Assembly: GCA_947497145.1 (NCBI GenBank)
Contig: CANMFQ010000012.1
Location: 1-64,000, forward strand
Length of the DNA stretch: 64,000 bases
Direction of reading: 5' to 3'
Source of the DNA: an uncultured Flavobacteriaceae bacterium
Lineage (GTDB): Bacteria; Bacteroidota; Bacteroidia; Flavobacteriales; Flavobacteriaceae
A program made the translations under genes and the position numbers. Under the pieces are notes generated by a model. It had not been told where the DNA came from. It saw only the letters and a list, made by a program, of their open reading frames with translations, and did not search any database. Shown one piece after another: positions 16,691 to 25,976 of this stretch. How positions within the stretch are numbered: the stretch's first letter is position 1; each line of letters opens with the position of its first letter.

Positions 16691-17461
16691 TTAAAACCCT
16701 TCAAAAACGCCTAATCCAAACAAGGCAAAATCATATTTTACGGGATCTTTGGGGTCTAGTTTTCTCAGAGAGGCGTCAAGTTCAGCCAAAGCTTTACCAT
16801 CATTTTGCTTCCGTTTTAATAGGCCCAATTTTCTAGCAACATTGCCAGAATGCACATCTAAAGGACACGATAAACATGAGGCATCAACAGATTTCCAAAT
16901 ACCTAAATCTACCCCTGTAGTGTCTTTTCTGCAATTCCATCTAAGCCACATATTAATGCGTTTAGCGGCTGAGCCTTTTAAGGGGTCGCTAAGGTGCTTG
17001 GTTGTACGGGCTGGATGCGTTATTTCAAAAAAAACCTTTTTAAAGGCTGAAATTGCTTTTTGTGTAGAACCATTTGTCACGTTTTTCGAAATAACAGCTT
17101 CTAAACCATTATGATTTACGTAAATGTTTTTCAAACTTTTTATAAAGAAACTTAAATCTGTGCTATTGAAAGTTCTATGCACAAAACCGTCAAAGCGCTC
17201 AAGATCTTCATCAGTATGGCTCATCACAAAATCGTAGGGCGAATTTCCCATCAGCTCCATCATCTTATTTCCATTATTGATGATGCTTTTTCTGTTTCCC
17301 CAAGCAATCGTAGCCGCCAAGAAACCCGAAATTTCAATATCTTCTTTTAGCGCATAGCGATGTGGTATTTGGATGGGGTCAGAATCTATAAAATCTAAGG
17401 TATTGTATTGTGCTACTTTACTATCTAAAAATTCTTTAAGTGCTGCTTTTTTTAATTTCAA
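16691..17461 (-). CDS. TIGR02757 (DUF2400) family protein
   Basis: The 256-residue protein fits the TIGR02757/DUF2400 family throughout: an N-terminal LKEFLDSKVAQYN, DPIQIPHRY, GFLAATIAWGNRKSIINNG and a C-terminal LSCPLDVHSGNVARKLGLL, ending GLGVFEGF. The length is typical. The family is widespread in Bacteroidota as a soluble single-copy protein with an alpha-helical fold that has been compared to DNA glycosylases, but its role is unproven. It is a lone gene upstream of the accessory patch and looks native. Confidence 0.85.
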   Translation of the reverse strand: MKLKKAALKEFLDSKVAQYNTLDFIDSDPIQIPHRYALKEDIEISGFLAATIAWGNRKSIINNGNKMMELMGNSPYDFVMSHTDEDLERFDGFVHRTFNSTDLSFFIKSLKNIYVNHNGLEAVISKNVTNGSTQKAISAFKKVFFEITHPARTTKHLSDPLKGSAAKRINMWLRWNCRKDTTGVDLGIWKSVDASCLSCPLDVHSGNVARKLGLLKRKQNDGKALAELDASLRKLDPKDPVKYDFALFGLGVFEGF

Positions 17462-17575
17462 AATATAAGTTGATATTTTTTTACGAAAGTACTTAAAATG
17501 TATCCGTCTAAAAAAAACAATTTACCCCTACAATGGTGTTGGGTTGGGTGGTGTTTCTCACTTGCTCAAAATGCC

Positions 17576-18712
17576 TCAAGAAACAATACCCATAGCACCC
17601 AAATCTAAAGGAATGGTTTTACCTCCTTCACTTATCGATTTGTAAATAGCTTCTACAATAATCATATCACGCTTACCCATTTCGCCAGGGGCAAAATTGA
17701 TGCTTCCTGTCTTAATATGTTTCGTAAAATCATCCATTTGTCGCATTTGCTGACTTTGATGTGGAAATTTAATGTCTTTACCTTCCGATGTTCTTCCTGC
17801 CAAAGGCCCATAGGAATGACAAGGGTTTAATTCTGCCCATCCTTTTCTAAAATTCACAAACAAGCGATTGGCATTGGCATTATGACTTGTAAACAAATTA
17901 CCCACTACCCCATTTGGAAATTGCATCTGCGCGGTTATGGTTTCATCGGTATCTTTATAATATTCAGGCATGGTACTAAACTCTTGCGCGGCGACAGAAA
18001 TAGGATTCATTCCTACACCATAAATAGTACTTTGAATGGCATATACCCCCATATTCATGAGTGCTCCTCCCCCGGAAAGGGCACGGTTCAAACGCCATTG
18101 ATTAGGATTTCCTCTAGAAATATAGGCCGCATCTGAAGATACATAATGCACATCTCCAAAAGTTTTTTCACGCACCAAACGCTTAATTTCATTGGTATAC
18201 GGGTCTGATTGCATGCGGTAACCTACACTCAATTTTACGCCAGCCGTTGCACAGGCTTCAATAATTGCATCACATTCGGCTACGCTCACTGCCATTGGCT
18301 TTTCGCAAATTACATGCTTACCTGCCTTGGCTGCTCGTATACAAAACTCAGCATGCATACTGTTGGGTAACACCACGTACACAATATCAATAGCATCATT
18401 ATGGGCTATTTCATCAAAATTTTCATAGTTGTATACATTACTTTTAGGAATAGTATACTTCTTCATCCATTGTTTTTCTTTTGCTGGTGTACCGGTAACG
18501 ATTCCTGCTAAATAACAATGCTCTGCTTTCTCCAATCCTGGTGCAAGCTGCCCCCTGCTATAACTACCTAAACCCACTAAGGCAATACCAAGCTTCTTTT
18601 TGACTGAATATTTGCTCATACCAAACCCCAGCGGCATTCCTGATAATAAGGCTGTTCCTGCAAGACCTTGGCTGAGTTTTTTATGAAACACTCTTCTTGA
18701 TATCGTTTTCAT
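17576..18712 (-). CDS. Exported Gfo/Idh/MocA oxidoreductase (Tat-type signal)
   Basis: The 378-residue enzyme starts with a twin-arginine-like signal (SRRVFHKKL, then a hydrophobic stretch to about residue 30). A Rossmann domain follows (LGIALVGLGSYSRGQL, residues about 40-57) with the CEKPMAVS lysine motif of the family near 135-142. The C-terminal alpha/beta domain includes SGGGALMNMGVYAIQ. It resembles glucose-fructose oxidoreductases, which use a tightly bound NADP in the periplasm. It may oxidise a sugar to its keto form, which would suit the DUF1080 hydrolase at 13.2 kb, but they are not in one operon. Confidence 0.85.
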   Translation of the reverse strand: MKTISRRVFHKKLSQGLAGTALLSGMPLGFGMSKYSVKKKLGIALVGLGSYSRGQLAPGLEKAEHCYLAGIVTGTPAKEKQWMKKYTIPKSNVYNYENFDEIAHNDAIDIVYVVLPNSMHAEFCIRAAKAGKHVICEKPMAVSVAECDAIIEACATAGVKLSVGYRMQSDPYTNEIKRLVREKTFGDVHYVSSDAAYISRGNPNQWRLNRALSGGGALMNMGVYAIQSTIYGVGMNPISVAAQEFSTMPEYYKDTDETITAQMQFPNGVVGNLFTSHNANANRLFVNFRKGWAELNPCHSYGPLAGRTSEGKDIKFPHQSQQMRQMDDFTKHIKTGSINFAPGEMGKRDMIIVEAIYKSISEGGKTIPLDLGAMGIVS

Positions 18713-19027
18713 TTTTATTGCGGTATTGTTTTCTTGTTTCTAAAACTACAATTATTTTTCATTTCATTAAAGTACGATTACACCTTAGCACCCAATAAAT
18801 AATAACTTTTTAGCAATCATTTTAGCCCGTTGTTTATGAATACAAGTCCGTTTACATCAAATGGTGCACTATTTCTCTCGCACCGTACAGAATTACCTAC
18901 AAAGACTTATCAATAAAACCCGTACTATTTTTTCAATCAGGTAATTTCACCATAATACGACCCTTATTTTACCTTAAATATCCACAACTTTTTCCTATTT
19001 TTAGCAATCTAATTTTTAAATTTCCCC
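18713..19027. other. Divergent intergenic region
   Basis: It separates the leftward Gfo/Idh gene from the rightward S10 peptidase gene and must hold both promoters. No TAnnTTTG box, operator-like palindrome or small ORF is convincing. Confidence 0.4.
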
Positions 19028-20515
19028 ATGAAACAACTAGTACTTCTATTTACTATTTTAATTTTTAGTTTTAACTACATAGCTGCCCAAGGGCGAAAAC
19101 TTCCTATAGATACGGCCATCACCACCCAGCACAGTGTCACCATAAATGGAAAACCTATTAGTTATACTGCAAAAATTGGCACACAACCTGTATGGGACGA
19201 AATGGGCAAACCTATTGCTTCATTACATTATACCTATTACACCCGTAACAATGTTAAAGATCGTGCGTCTCGCCCTCTACTAATTTCCTTTAATGGTGGG
19301 CCTGGCTCTGGGTCTGTTTGGATGCATTTAGCCTATACAGGACCCCGAGTTTTAAAAATTGATGATGAAGGATACCCTGTACAACCCTACGGAGTTAAAG
19401 AAAACCCCTACTCGGTATTAGATGCTACCGATATTGTTTATGTAAACCCTGCAAACACGGGATATAGCCGTACTATTCCAGAAACAGGCAAAGAAGTCGA
19501 GCATGAAAAATTCTTTGGTATTAATGCCGATGTTAAATATTTAGCAGAATGGCTCACCACTTTTGTTACGCGTAACAACAGGTGGCGCTCCCCCAAATAC
19601 ATTATTGGAGAAAGCTATGGCGGTACTCGGGTTATGGGACTTTCACTGGCATTACAAGAGAATCAATGGATGTATTTAAATGGTGTGATTATGGTATCGC
19701 CTGCCGACTATAAGGTATATAGTACTGGTGGCGCTGTGGATATGGCGCTAAGTTTGCCGTATTATACCGCTGCAGCATGGCATCACAAGGCATTACCAAC
19801 AGCATTACAGTCAAAAGACTTGTTAGACATTTTGCCAGAAGCTGAAACATACACAATAAAAACGTTGATACCAGCTATTGCCAAAGGTGGTTTTATTAAT
19901 GAAGCTGAAAAAAATGCCGTTGCTGAAAAAATAGCCTACTATAGCGGACTTTCAAAACAGGAAATTCTCAATTTAAACCTCAGAGTACCTACCCAGTATT
20001 TTTGGAAAAACTTGCTCAAAGATCGTGGCTATACTATAGGAAGATTGGACAGTCGTTACCTAGGCATAGACAAGCAATTGTTTGGTGAAAAACCTGATTA
20101 CAATGCCGAGCTTAAATCATGGTTACACAGTTTTACCCCTGCTATCAATTACTATTTACAAGAAGAACTGAAATTTAAAACCGATGTTAAATACAATATG
20201 TTTGGGCCTGTTGACCCTTGGAATAAAGAAGATGATAACACGCGTGACAATCTGCGTTTAGCCATGGCACAAAACCCATATTTGAATGTTTTGGTGCAAT
20301 CGGGCTATTATGATGGTGCTACTACTTATTTTAATGCCAAATACACCATGTGGCAGGTTGACCCTAGCGGAAAAATGAAAGATCGGTTTGATTTTAAAGG
20401 ATACCGATCGGGGCATATGATGTACCTTAGACGTGAAGACCTTAAAAATGCCAACAATGATATTCGCGACTTTATAAAACGAACAACAACTAATGGAAAA
20501 AGCGCCAAATATTAG
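19028..20515 (+). CDS. Serine carboxypeptidase, peptidase family S10
   Basis: The 495-residue exported enzyme has a signal peptide (about 1-20, ending YIAAQ). Family S10 landmarks are present: the oxyanion-hole motif NGGPGSGS (89-96), YVNPANTGYSR, the nucleophile Ser196 in GESYGGTR, an Asp in SGYYDGATTYFNA, and His in YRSGHMMYL near the end. It removes C-terminal residues from peptides at acidic to neutral pH, here in the periplasm. It is a single gene followed by a strong terminator. Bacterial members are often misannotated as secreted septum or lipid hydrolases. Confidence 0.93.
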   Translation: MKQLVLLFTILIFSFNYIAAQGRKLPIDTAITTQHSVTINGKPISYTAKIGTQPVWDEMGKPIASLHYTYYTRNNVKDRASRPLLISFNGGPGSGSVWMHLAYTGPRVLKIDDEGYPVQPYGVKENPYSVLDATDIVYVNPANTGYSRTIPETGKEVEHEKFFGINADVKYLAEWLTTFVTRNNRWRSPKYIIGESYGGTRVMGLSLALQENQWMYLNGVIMVSPADYKVYSTGGAVDMALSLPYYTAAAWHHKALPTALQSKDLLDILPEAETYTIKTLIPAIAKGGFINEAEKNAVAEKIAYYSGLSKQEILNLNLRVPTQYFWKNLLKDRGYTIGRLDSRYLGIDKQLFGEKPDYNAELKSWLHSFTPAINYYLQEELKFKTDVKYNMFGPVDPWNKEDDNTRDNLRLAMAQNPYLNVLVQSGYYDGATTYFNAKYTMWQVDPSGKMKDRFDFKGYRSGHMMYLRREDLKNANNDIRDFIKRTTTNGKSAKY

Positions 20516-20541
20516 GCTATAAAATAACATCCTATTAAAAG

Positions 20542-20580
20542 CAAAACCGCAAAATCTAAACTCATGATTTTGCGGTTTTA
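20542..20580 (+). terminator. Rho-independent terminator of the S10 peptidase gene
   Basis: AAAACCGCAAAATC pairs with GATTTTGCGGTTTT around a short loop and ends in a T-tract, 27 bases past the stop. Confidence 0.82.
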
Positions 20581-20679
20581 TCATTTATTAGATACAACAA
20601 AAAAATAAAAATCAACAACTTACACACCAAATTGTAACAAAAGAGCATTTTTAACTACACATATACAAAGCAATGTACT

Positions 20680-20946
20680 ATGGGATATGCTGGTCAACCA
20701 ATGAAAGTCGTTAAAGCCAACAGGGCTTTATTAAGAAAGCGGAGTTTTAAAGACATTAAAAAGCTATATGCAGCATCTACTAGTACTACTGAGTTAAGTT
20801 TCAATGAAATATCTATAGAAGAATTAGCCCATATTAAAGACCAAATTCGCGCCAAAGCGAAAAAAGAAGCAAAACAAGAGATAGCTATCTATTGTATTTG
20901 CATTATACTTACGTTAGGATTTTTTTATTGGCTATTTTATTTATAA
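20680..20946 (+). CDS. Small tail-anchored membrane protein, tandem paralog 1
   Basis: This 88-residue protein has a basic N-terminal half (NRALLRKRSFKDIKKLY), a charged Lys/Arg/Ala helix (IRAKAKKEAKQE) and one C-terminal transmembrane helix (about 67-86). It is unrecognised by function, though similar short tandem genes occur in other Flavobacteriia. Its neighbour at 21032 is a paralog. The first 50 residues of the two share only about a third of positions, but DNA from 20833 to 20931 is identical to 21188-21286. Confidence 0.75.
   Translation: MGYAGQPMKVVKANRALLRKRSFKDIKKLYAASTSTTELSFNEISIEELAHIKDQIRAKAKKEAKQEIAIYCICIILTLGFFYWLFYL
20833..20931 (+). repeat. 99-bp perfect direct repeat, copy 1
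   Basis: Identical to 21188-21286 at every position, offset 355 bases. It covers the Lys-rich helix and membrane anchor of the paralog pair. Confidence 0.95.
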
Positions 20947-21031
20947 CCAATACTCCCTTAATAAGTGGGTAAATAGATTTGCTGAAGTCAATTAAAAACA
21001 ACTAGTACAAAACTACTAAAAAACACTGATT

Positions 21032-21301
21032 ATGACCGGGTTCGCTATGGATGCTATTAATGTTGTTAGAGGAAATCGGTTTTTGTTAAAAAAACGAAAA
21101 TTCAAAGAAATTAAAAGCCTTATCCTTGAAGTCTCGGGAAAAACTGGACTAACATTTAAAGAAGTATCCCCAGAAGAATTAACCAGCATTAAAGACCAAA
21201 TTCGCGCCAAAGCGAAAAAAGAAGCAAAACAAGAGATAGCTATCTATTGTATTTGCATTATACTTACGTTAGGATTTTTTTATTGGTTGTTCTTTATGTA
21301 A
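21032..21301 (+). CDS. Small tail-anchored membrane protein, tandem paralog 2
   Basis: This 89-residue paralog of the previous gene has the same layout: a basic N-terminal part (NRFLLKKRKFKEIKSL), then SIKDQIRAKAKKEAKQE and a C-terminal membrane helix. The pair is separated by 85 bases and read in the same direction. The N-terminus differs (MTGFAMDAINVV), so the two could have different partners but the same membrane anchor. No function is known to me. Confidence 0.75.
   Translation: MTGFAMDAINVVRGNRFLLKKRKFKEIKSLILEVSGKTGLTFKEVSPEELTSIKDQIRAKAKKEAKQEIAIYCICIILTLGFFYWLFFM
21188..21286 (+). repeat. 99-bp perfect direct repeat, copy 2
   Basis: Second copy of the segment at 20833-20931. Identity starts at ATTAAAGACC and stops at ATTGG, both inside the coding sequences. 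Confidence 0.95.
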
Positions 21302-21371
21302 AAGATGAAATTGGCTGCAGTAGTCTAGAGATAATTTTAAAAAAAGTATTTTAGAGAAATACAACACTCAT

Positions 21372-22292
21372 ATGAAAGTAAAAGTTGGCGTAATACAAGA
21401 AAGCCCCGTATTTTTTAACAAAGAGCAGACTTTAGACAAGCTAGCATCACTTGTGGCGACCTATGCCAAAGAAGGATGTGAACTACTAGTTTTCCCTGAG
21501 TCTTTCATACCGGGCTATCCCAGAGGTTTTGATTTTGGTGCAAAGGTTGGTAGTCGTTCCACAGCTGGTCGAGAGTTATATGCCCATTATGCTGCTAACA
21601 GTATTGACCTTGAAAGCGCTGATTGCTTACGTTTTGAAAAACTATCTAAAACCTACAAGGTATTTTTGGTCATCGGTATCACCGAAAAGCAGCATACCAA
21701 TGGTAGTCTTTATTGTAGTATGATTTATATTTCACCTACACATGGTTTATTGGGCGTGCATCGTAAAATAAAACCAACGGGTACAGAGCGTCTTATTTGG
21801 GCTGAAGCCGGAGGAGAAGGCTTAGTATCTTTTGACACAAAAATTGGTAAACTAGGCGGACTTATTTGCTGGGAAAATTACATGCCATTGGCACGCATGA
21901 GCATGTACCAAAAAGGTGTGGAAATTTACATTGCACCCACAGCAGATTCTCGCGATGAATGGACAGCCACCATGAAACATATAGCCCTTGAAGGACGCTG
22001 TTTTGTTCTGGGTTGTAATCAATATTACACAAAATCGATGTATCCAAAAAAATACCAAACAATGGTGCAAACGGCACCTGAAAATCTATGTAGCGGTGGT
22101 AGTATTATTGTATCACCTTTGGGTGAGGTTTTGGCAGGCCCCTTATTTGATAAAGCCGGAGTATTGATAGCCGAACTAGATTTAGAAGCGGTAACTAAAA
22201 GTAAACTTGATTTTGATGTAATAGGGCACTATGCCCGAAATGATATTTTTAAACTAAAAGTCAAAGGGCAACCAGCTATGAAAAAAGAATAA
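21372..22292 (+). CDS. Nitrilase (carbon-nitrogen hydrolase)
   Basis: The 306-residue enzyme has the Glu-Lys-Cys triad of the nitrilase superfamily: Glu43 in FPESFIPGYPRG, Lys132 in VHRKIKPT and Cys166 in ICWENYMPLARM. The CWEN form and the PGYPRG loop point to true nitrilases (nitrile to carboxylic acid plus ammonia) and not amidases or ureidopropionases. It is cytoplasmic, as no signal is seen. The EcsC-family gene follows after 25 bases, so they are probably co-transcribed. The natural nitrile is unknown. Confidence 0.92.
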   Translation: MKVKVGVIQESPVFFNKEQTLDKLASLVATYAKEGCELLVFPESFIPGYPRGFDFGAKVGSRSTAGRELYAHYAANSIDLESADCLRFEKLSKTYKVFLVIGITEKQHTNGSLYCSMIYISPTHGLLGVHRKIKPTGTERLIWAEAGGEGLVSFDTKIGKLGGLICWENYMPLARMSMYQKGVEIYIAPTADSRDEWTATMKHIALEGRCFVLGCNQYYTKSMYPKKYQTMVQTAPENLCSGGSIIVSPLGEVLAGPLFDKAGVLIAELDLEAVTKSKLDFDVIGHYARNDIFKLKVKGQPAMKKE

Positions 22293-22317
22293 AAAATTAG
22301 ATGTAAAAACGATAAAA

Positions 22318-23139
22318 ATGAGTGAAACAAGTCTTATTACGACCCTTTCAGGAGATGATTTACATGCCTTAAAAGATGCAAAAAAAAAGATGGAAGATAT
22401 TGGTTGGGCAATGAAAGGCCTTAACCGTATTGGCGGAGTACTAGAAACAGGTATTGACAAGCTACCAAAAAAGCAACAAAAATGGCTACAGCAAGCCACC
22501 CACAAAGTATTACTTAGCGTGGTAAAGGCAAATTTAAAGACCATGAAAAGCGAAAAATTGCAAACTCCTGCTTCAAATAATACCTACAAAGCCATTGTAA
22601 CGTCATCAGGTATTATAGGTGGTGCTTTTGGTGCTACAGCTTTTGTTTTAGATTTAACTTTAGCTACAAAATTTATGATGCGCTCCATTATGGATATTGC
22701 CCGCAGCGAAGGGGAAGACTTAGGTGTTTTTGACACCCAATTGGCGTGCCTTCAAGTGTTAGCTTTGGGTGGAAAATCTAAACATGATGATAACCTCGAT
22801 ACGGGATACTACGCTACCCGAATAGCCCTAAGTTCGGCAGTGAGAAATGCCACTTCATATGCCTCAAAACAAGGCCTAGGTACAATTTTACAAGGCAGTA
22901 GTAACCCATTATTAAAGCTTATTGGTGCTGTAGCATCGCGCTTTAGCATTCAAGTGTCTGAAAAATTTGTCGCTCAAGCCATACCTGTTATTGGTGCAGC
23001 AGGTGGTGGGTCAATAAACCTTGCTTTCATACATCATTTTCAGCATATGGCAAAAGCCCATTTTACCATCCGAAGACTCGAACGAAAGTATGGTTTAGAA
23101 GTTGTGCAAAAAGCTTATGAAAATACAAACATCAATTAG
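22318..23139 (+). CDS. EcsC family protein
   Basis: The 273-residue protein matches the EcsC family: a Lys-rich N-terminal helix, GGAFGATAFVLDLTLATKFM, RSIMDIARSEGEDL, VLALGGKS and the C-terminal GAAGGGSINLAFIHHFQHMAK. Two glycine/alanine-rich amphipathic helices suggest membrane association. The Bacillus namesake is encoded in the ecsABC ABC-exporter operon, but most Bacteroidota copies stand alone and have no known role. It lies 25 bases downstream of the nitrilase gene. Confidence 0.88.
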   Translation: MSETSLITTLSGDDLHALKDAKKKMEDIGWAMKGLNRIGGVLETGIDKLPKKQQKWLQQATHKVLLSVVKANLKTMKSEKLQTPASNNTYKAIVTSSGIIGGAFGATAFVLDLTLATKFMMRSIMDIARSEGEDLGVFDTQLACLQVLALGGKSKHDDNLDTGYYATRIALSSAVRNATSYASKQGLGTILQGSSNPLLKLIGAVASRFSIQVSEKFVAQAIPVIGAAGGGSINLAFIHHFQHMAKAHFTIRRLERKYGLEVVQKAYENTNIN

Positions 23140-23252
23140 TCTAAGTAATGGTTTAAAAACAGTATCTTTCCTAACAAATACATGCTAATTTTAACGCAAA
23201 ACCTAGCAAATAATCAAAACAAACGCCAATTTTCTACCTTAATTATTAAGCT

Positions 23253-23717
23253 ATGCAAGCAAAATCTATTTTAAAAACTTTATCGTTGATACACGCCGCC
23301 TGTTGTTCTGGATTACTTTTATGTGCTGGTGTTGTTTTTTTTCTAAATGGCAGTTTTTCTTCATCAATAGATAGTGATGATGTGTTTGTTTATGTGGTTC
23401 CTATCGTTGCAATGGCTGGGTATTTTGGTAGTGCCTTTCTATATAAAGAATTAATAAATAAGCTAACGAAAGACCAATCATTAGTACAAAGATTACGTCA
23501 ATATCAAACTGCCAATATCATAAAATATGCCCTAATAGAAGGCCCTGCTTTTCTAGCCATTGTTGCCTACTTTCAAAGCGGAAATGCATTATTTATGATG
23601 ATTGCAGCATGTTTAATTGCCTATTTAATTTTTCAAAGACCAACATTAGAAAAATTACAACAGGAAATACCTTTAAGTTTGGAGGATGAAAAAGAATTTG
23701 ATACTTTAAAGCCTTAA
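23253..23717 (+). CDS. Four-helix membrane protein, unknown function
   Basis: The 154-residue protein has four predicted transmembrane helices in two hairpins (about 8-30, 45-65, 88-105, 110-128) and a charged C-terminal tail with KLQQEIPLSLEDEKEF. The layout is common among small conserved Flavobacteriia proteins, but no domain is recognised. It is preceded by a 113-base gap and is probably its own unit. Confidence 0.75.
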   Translation: MQAKSILKTLSLIHAACCSGLLLCAGVVFFLNGSFSSSIDSDDVFVYVVPIVAMAGYFGSAFLYKELINKLTKDQSLVQRLRQYQTANIIKYALIEGPAFLAIVAYFQSGNALFMMIAACLIAYLIFQRPTLEKLQQEIPLSLEDEKEFDTLKP

Positions 23718-23784
23718 TTCATACTTCTCCCATTTTAAAGCCCGATTTAAAAAAATGGTTGGCGTATATTTAACCAAAAAACCA

Positions 23785-24471
23785 ATGAAAAATAATAGCT
23801 TTTTTATGATTATTATGTTTACAGCACTAGGTCTATCAAATATTGCAAAAGGACAAGACTGGCCAAACCTTGCTCAGTTTAAAGAAGCAAATGCAGCCTT
23901 ACCAGCTCCTACAGAAAATGAAGACCGTGTTGTTTTTATGGGTAATTCTATCACTATAGGATGGATAAACTCGCGGCCAGAATTCTTTGAAGGAAAACCG
24001 TGGATTAATAGAGGTATAAGCGGACAAACCACCCCTCAAATGCTCATTCGTTTTAGACAAGATGTTATTGACTTAAAACCCAAAGTAGTTGTTATACTAG
24101 CTGGAACAAATGATATTGCGGGTAATACAGGGCCTTCAACCATACCCATGATTATGGATAATATAAAGAGTATGGCAGAGATAGCTCATGCAAACAATAT
24201 CAAAGTAATCTTATCTTCTACCCTGCCCGCCTATGACTACCCCTGGAGACCAGGTTTAGAGCCTGCGCCGAAAATCATGGCACTAAATGCGTTGATGAAA
24301 ATATACTGTAAAGAAAAAGGACATATTTATTTAGATTATTTTTCTGCCATGGCCGATGAACGTAACGGGCTTCCAAAAAAATATGCTAGTGATGAAGTAC
24401 ACCCTACCAAAGAAGGCTATGCCGTAATGGAGCCTCTAGTAACTGCTGCTATTGCCAAAGCGCTAGAATAA
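23785..24471 (+). CDS. Secreted SGNH/GDSL-family hydrolase
   Basis: SGNH blocks are clear: block I FMGNSITIGW (nucleophile Ser), block II Gly in NRGISGQTTPQM, block III LAGTNDIAGN and block V DEVHPTKEGY with the Asp/His pair. The frame opens at an ATG at 23755, but the ATG at 23785 begins a proper signal peptide (MKNNSFFM to about NIAKGQ), giving 228 residues. Such enzymes act as esterases or acetyl-xylan-type deacetylases on exported or imported glycans. The substrate is undefined. A Gfo/Idh gene follows after about 170 bases. Confidence 0.9.
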   Translation: MKNNSFFMIIMFTALGLSNIAKGQDWPNLAQFKEANAALPAPTENEDRVVFMGNSITIGWINSRPEFFEGKPWINRGISGQTTPQMLIRFRQDVIDLKPKVVVILAGTNDIAGNTGPSTIPMIMDNIKSMAEIAHANNIKVILSSTLPAYDYPWRPGLEPAPKIMALNALMKIYCKEKGHIYLDYFSAMADERNGLPKKYASDEVHPTKEGYAVMEPLVTAAIAKALE

Positions 24472-24645
24472 AAAAATACTGCGTTTCAAGAATCAAGGCT
24501 TCTTTTTCTGTTAGTCTTGTTTCTTGCGGCGAATTATAGTGGCGTACTACGCTTTGACGAATTTCTGACTCAAGGCAATATTAAAACGCGTAACATGCCC
24601 TTATTAAATATGAAGTGAATGTATACCTTCAAAATTGTACTGTTA

Positions 24646-25779
24646 ATGAAATTCCCATTCCTTATTTTAATGGTAGCCCTACAAACGAGTACAGGCTGGT
24701 CACAAAAAGTAAACACCACACCAAAACCCCTTAGAATTGGCGTAGTTGGTATGACTCACGGGCATGTGCATGAAGTTTTGAGACGTGGCAAAAAAGGTGG
24801 CGATATTGAAATTGTAGGTTTTGTAGAACCCAATCGTGATTTGGTCCAGCGTCTTGTAAAACAATATGGATATTCGCCTAGGTTAATTTACAGTACCTTA
24901 GAAGCTATGATTACGGCTACAAAATCAGAAGCCGTTTCTGCTTTTAATAGCACCTATGAGCACCTAGAAACCGTGCGTTACTGTGCGCCTAGAGGAATTC
25001 ATGTAATGGTTGAAAAACCATTAGCGGTAAGTTGGGAGCATGCAAAAGAAATGATTGCCCTTGCTAAAAAGCATAAAATTCATTTGTTAACCAACTATGA
25101 AACTTCCTGGTATGGCAGTAATAAAAAAGCGTATCAATTTATCTATGAGGAAGAAAAAATAGGACCAATCAAAAAAGTAGTTTTTCGTACGGGTCATCCT
25201 GGCCCTATTGAAATAGGTTGTAATACAGAATTTTTGAATTGGTTGACAGATCCCGTTTTAAACGGAGGTGGAGCTCTTACCGATTTTGGATGTTATGGTG
25301 CTAATATAGCCACTTGGCTGATGCAAGGAGAAACCCCTATAGCTGTCACCTGTATCACACAGCAACTAAAACCTGAAAAATATCCAAAGGTAGATGATGA
25401 TGCTACTATTATTTTGAAATATCCAAAAGCCGAAATTATTATTCAAGCCTCATGGAACTGGCCGCATAATGTAAAAGACATGGAGATTTATGGCACAACA
25501 GGCTACGTTTTTTGTAAGAATAAATCAGATATGACACTTATGGAAAACGAAAAAGAAGGATCATACGATTTTACAGCAACACCCTTAAACAAAGGGTATG
25601 ACGACCCATTTTCTGTATTAAAAAAAATCATTCATAAGCAGTACAGCCTTGAAAAATATGACGTTACTTCGATAGAAAATAATGCCATTACCATGCAAAT
25701 ACTAGAAGCTGCCAAACAATCTTCAATGGAAGCCAAAACGATATTTTGGAGTGACCTTTACCCAAAAAAAACTAATTAG
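24646..25779 (+). CDS. Exported Gfo/Idh/MocA-family oxidoreductase
   Basis: The frame opens at an ATG at 24619, but ATG 24646 starts a good signal peptide (MKFPFLILMVALQTSTGWSQ). A Rossmann domain follows (LRIGVVGMTHGHVHEVLR), then the family motif MVEKPLAVSW with its lysine, and a C-terminal domain including GGALTDFGCYGANIATWLM. The GH-rich GMTHGHVHE in place of a standard GxGxxG is typical of exported Bacteroidota members. It may oxidise or otherwise modify a sugar in the periplasm. It is the second of three Gfo/Idh proteins in the window. Confidence 0.88.
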   Translation: MKFPFLILMVALQTSTGWSQKVNTTPKPLRIGVVGMTHGHVHEVLRRGKKGGDIEIVGFVEPNRDLVQRLVKQYGYSPRLIYSTLEAMITATKSEAVSAFNSTYEHLETVRYCAPRGIHVMVEKPLAVSWEHAKEMIALAKKHKIHLLTNYETSWYGSNKKAYQFIYEEEKIGPIKKVVFRTGHPGPIEIGCNTEFLNWLTDPVLNGGGALTDFGCYGANIATWLMQGETPIAVTCITQQLKPEKYPKVDDDATIILKYPKAEIIIQASWNWPHNVKDMEIYGTTGYVFCKNKSDMTLMENEKEGSYDFTATPLNKGYDDPFSVLKKIIHKQYSLEKYDVTSIENNAITMQILEAAKQSSMEAKTIFWSDLYPKKTN

Positions 25780-25976
25780 TGTGCCTGATGGGAAATAGAC
25801 AAATTTACTTTTTGAGCATTTCTTACCACACACTTATTCATGTGGTTGCAAGTTTTGCAAACTAAAAAAAGCTAAAACTTCGTTATAAGTCATTAAAGTG
25901 TCTGAAAACAATACAGTTTAAAAATAACTTCGTGTAGAAATCAGTAAGATACTTATCTAATTGTTAATTTCGCATT

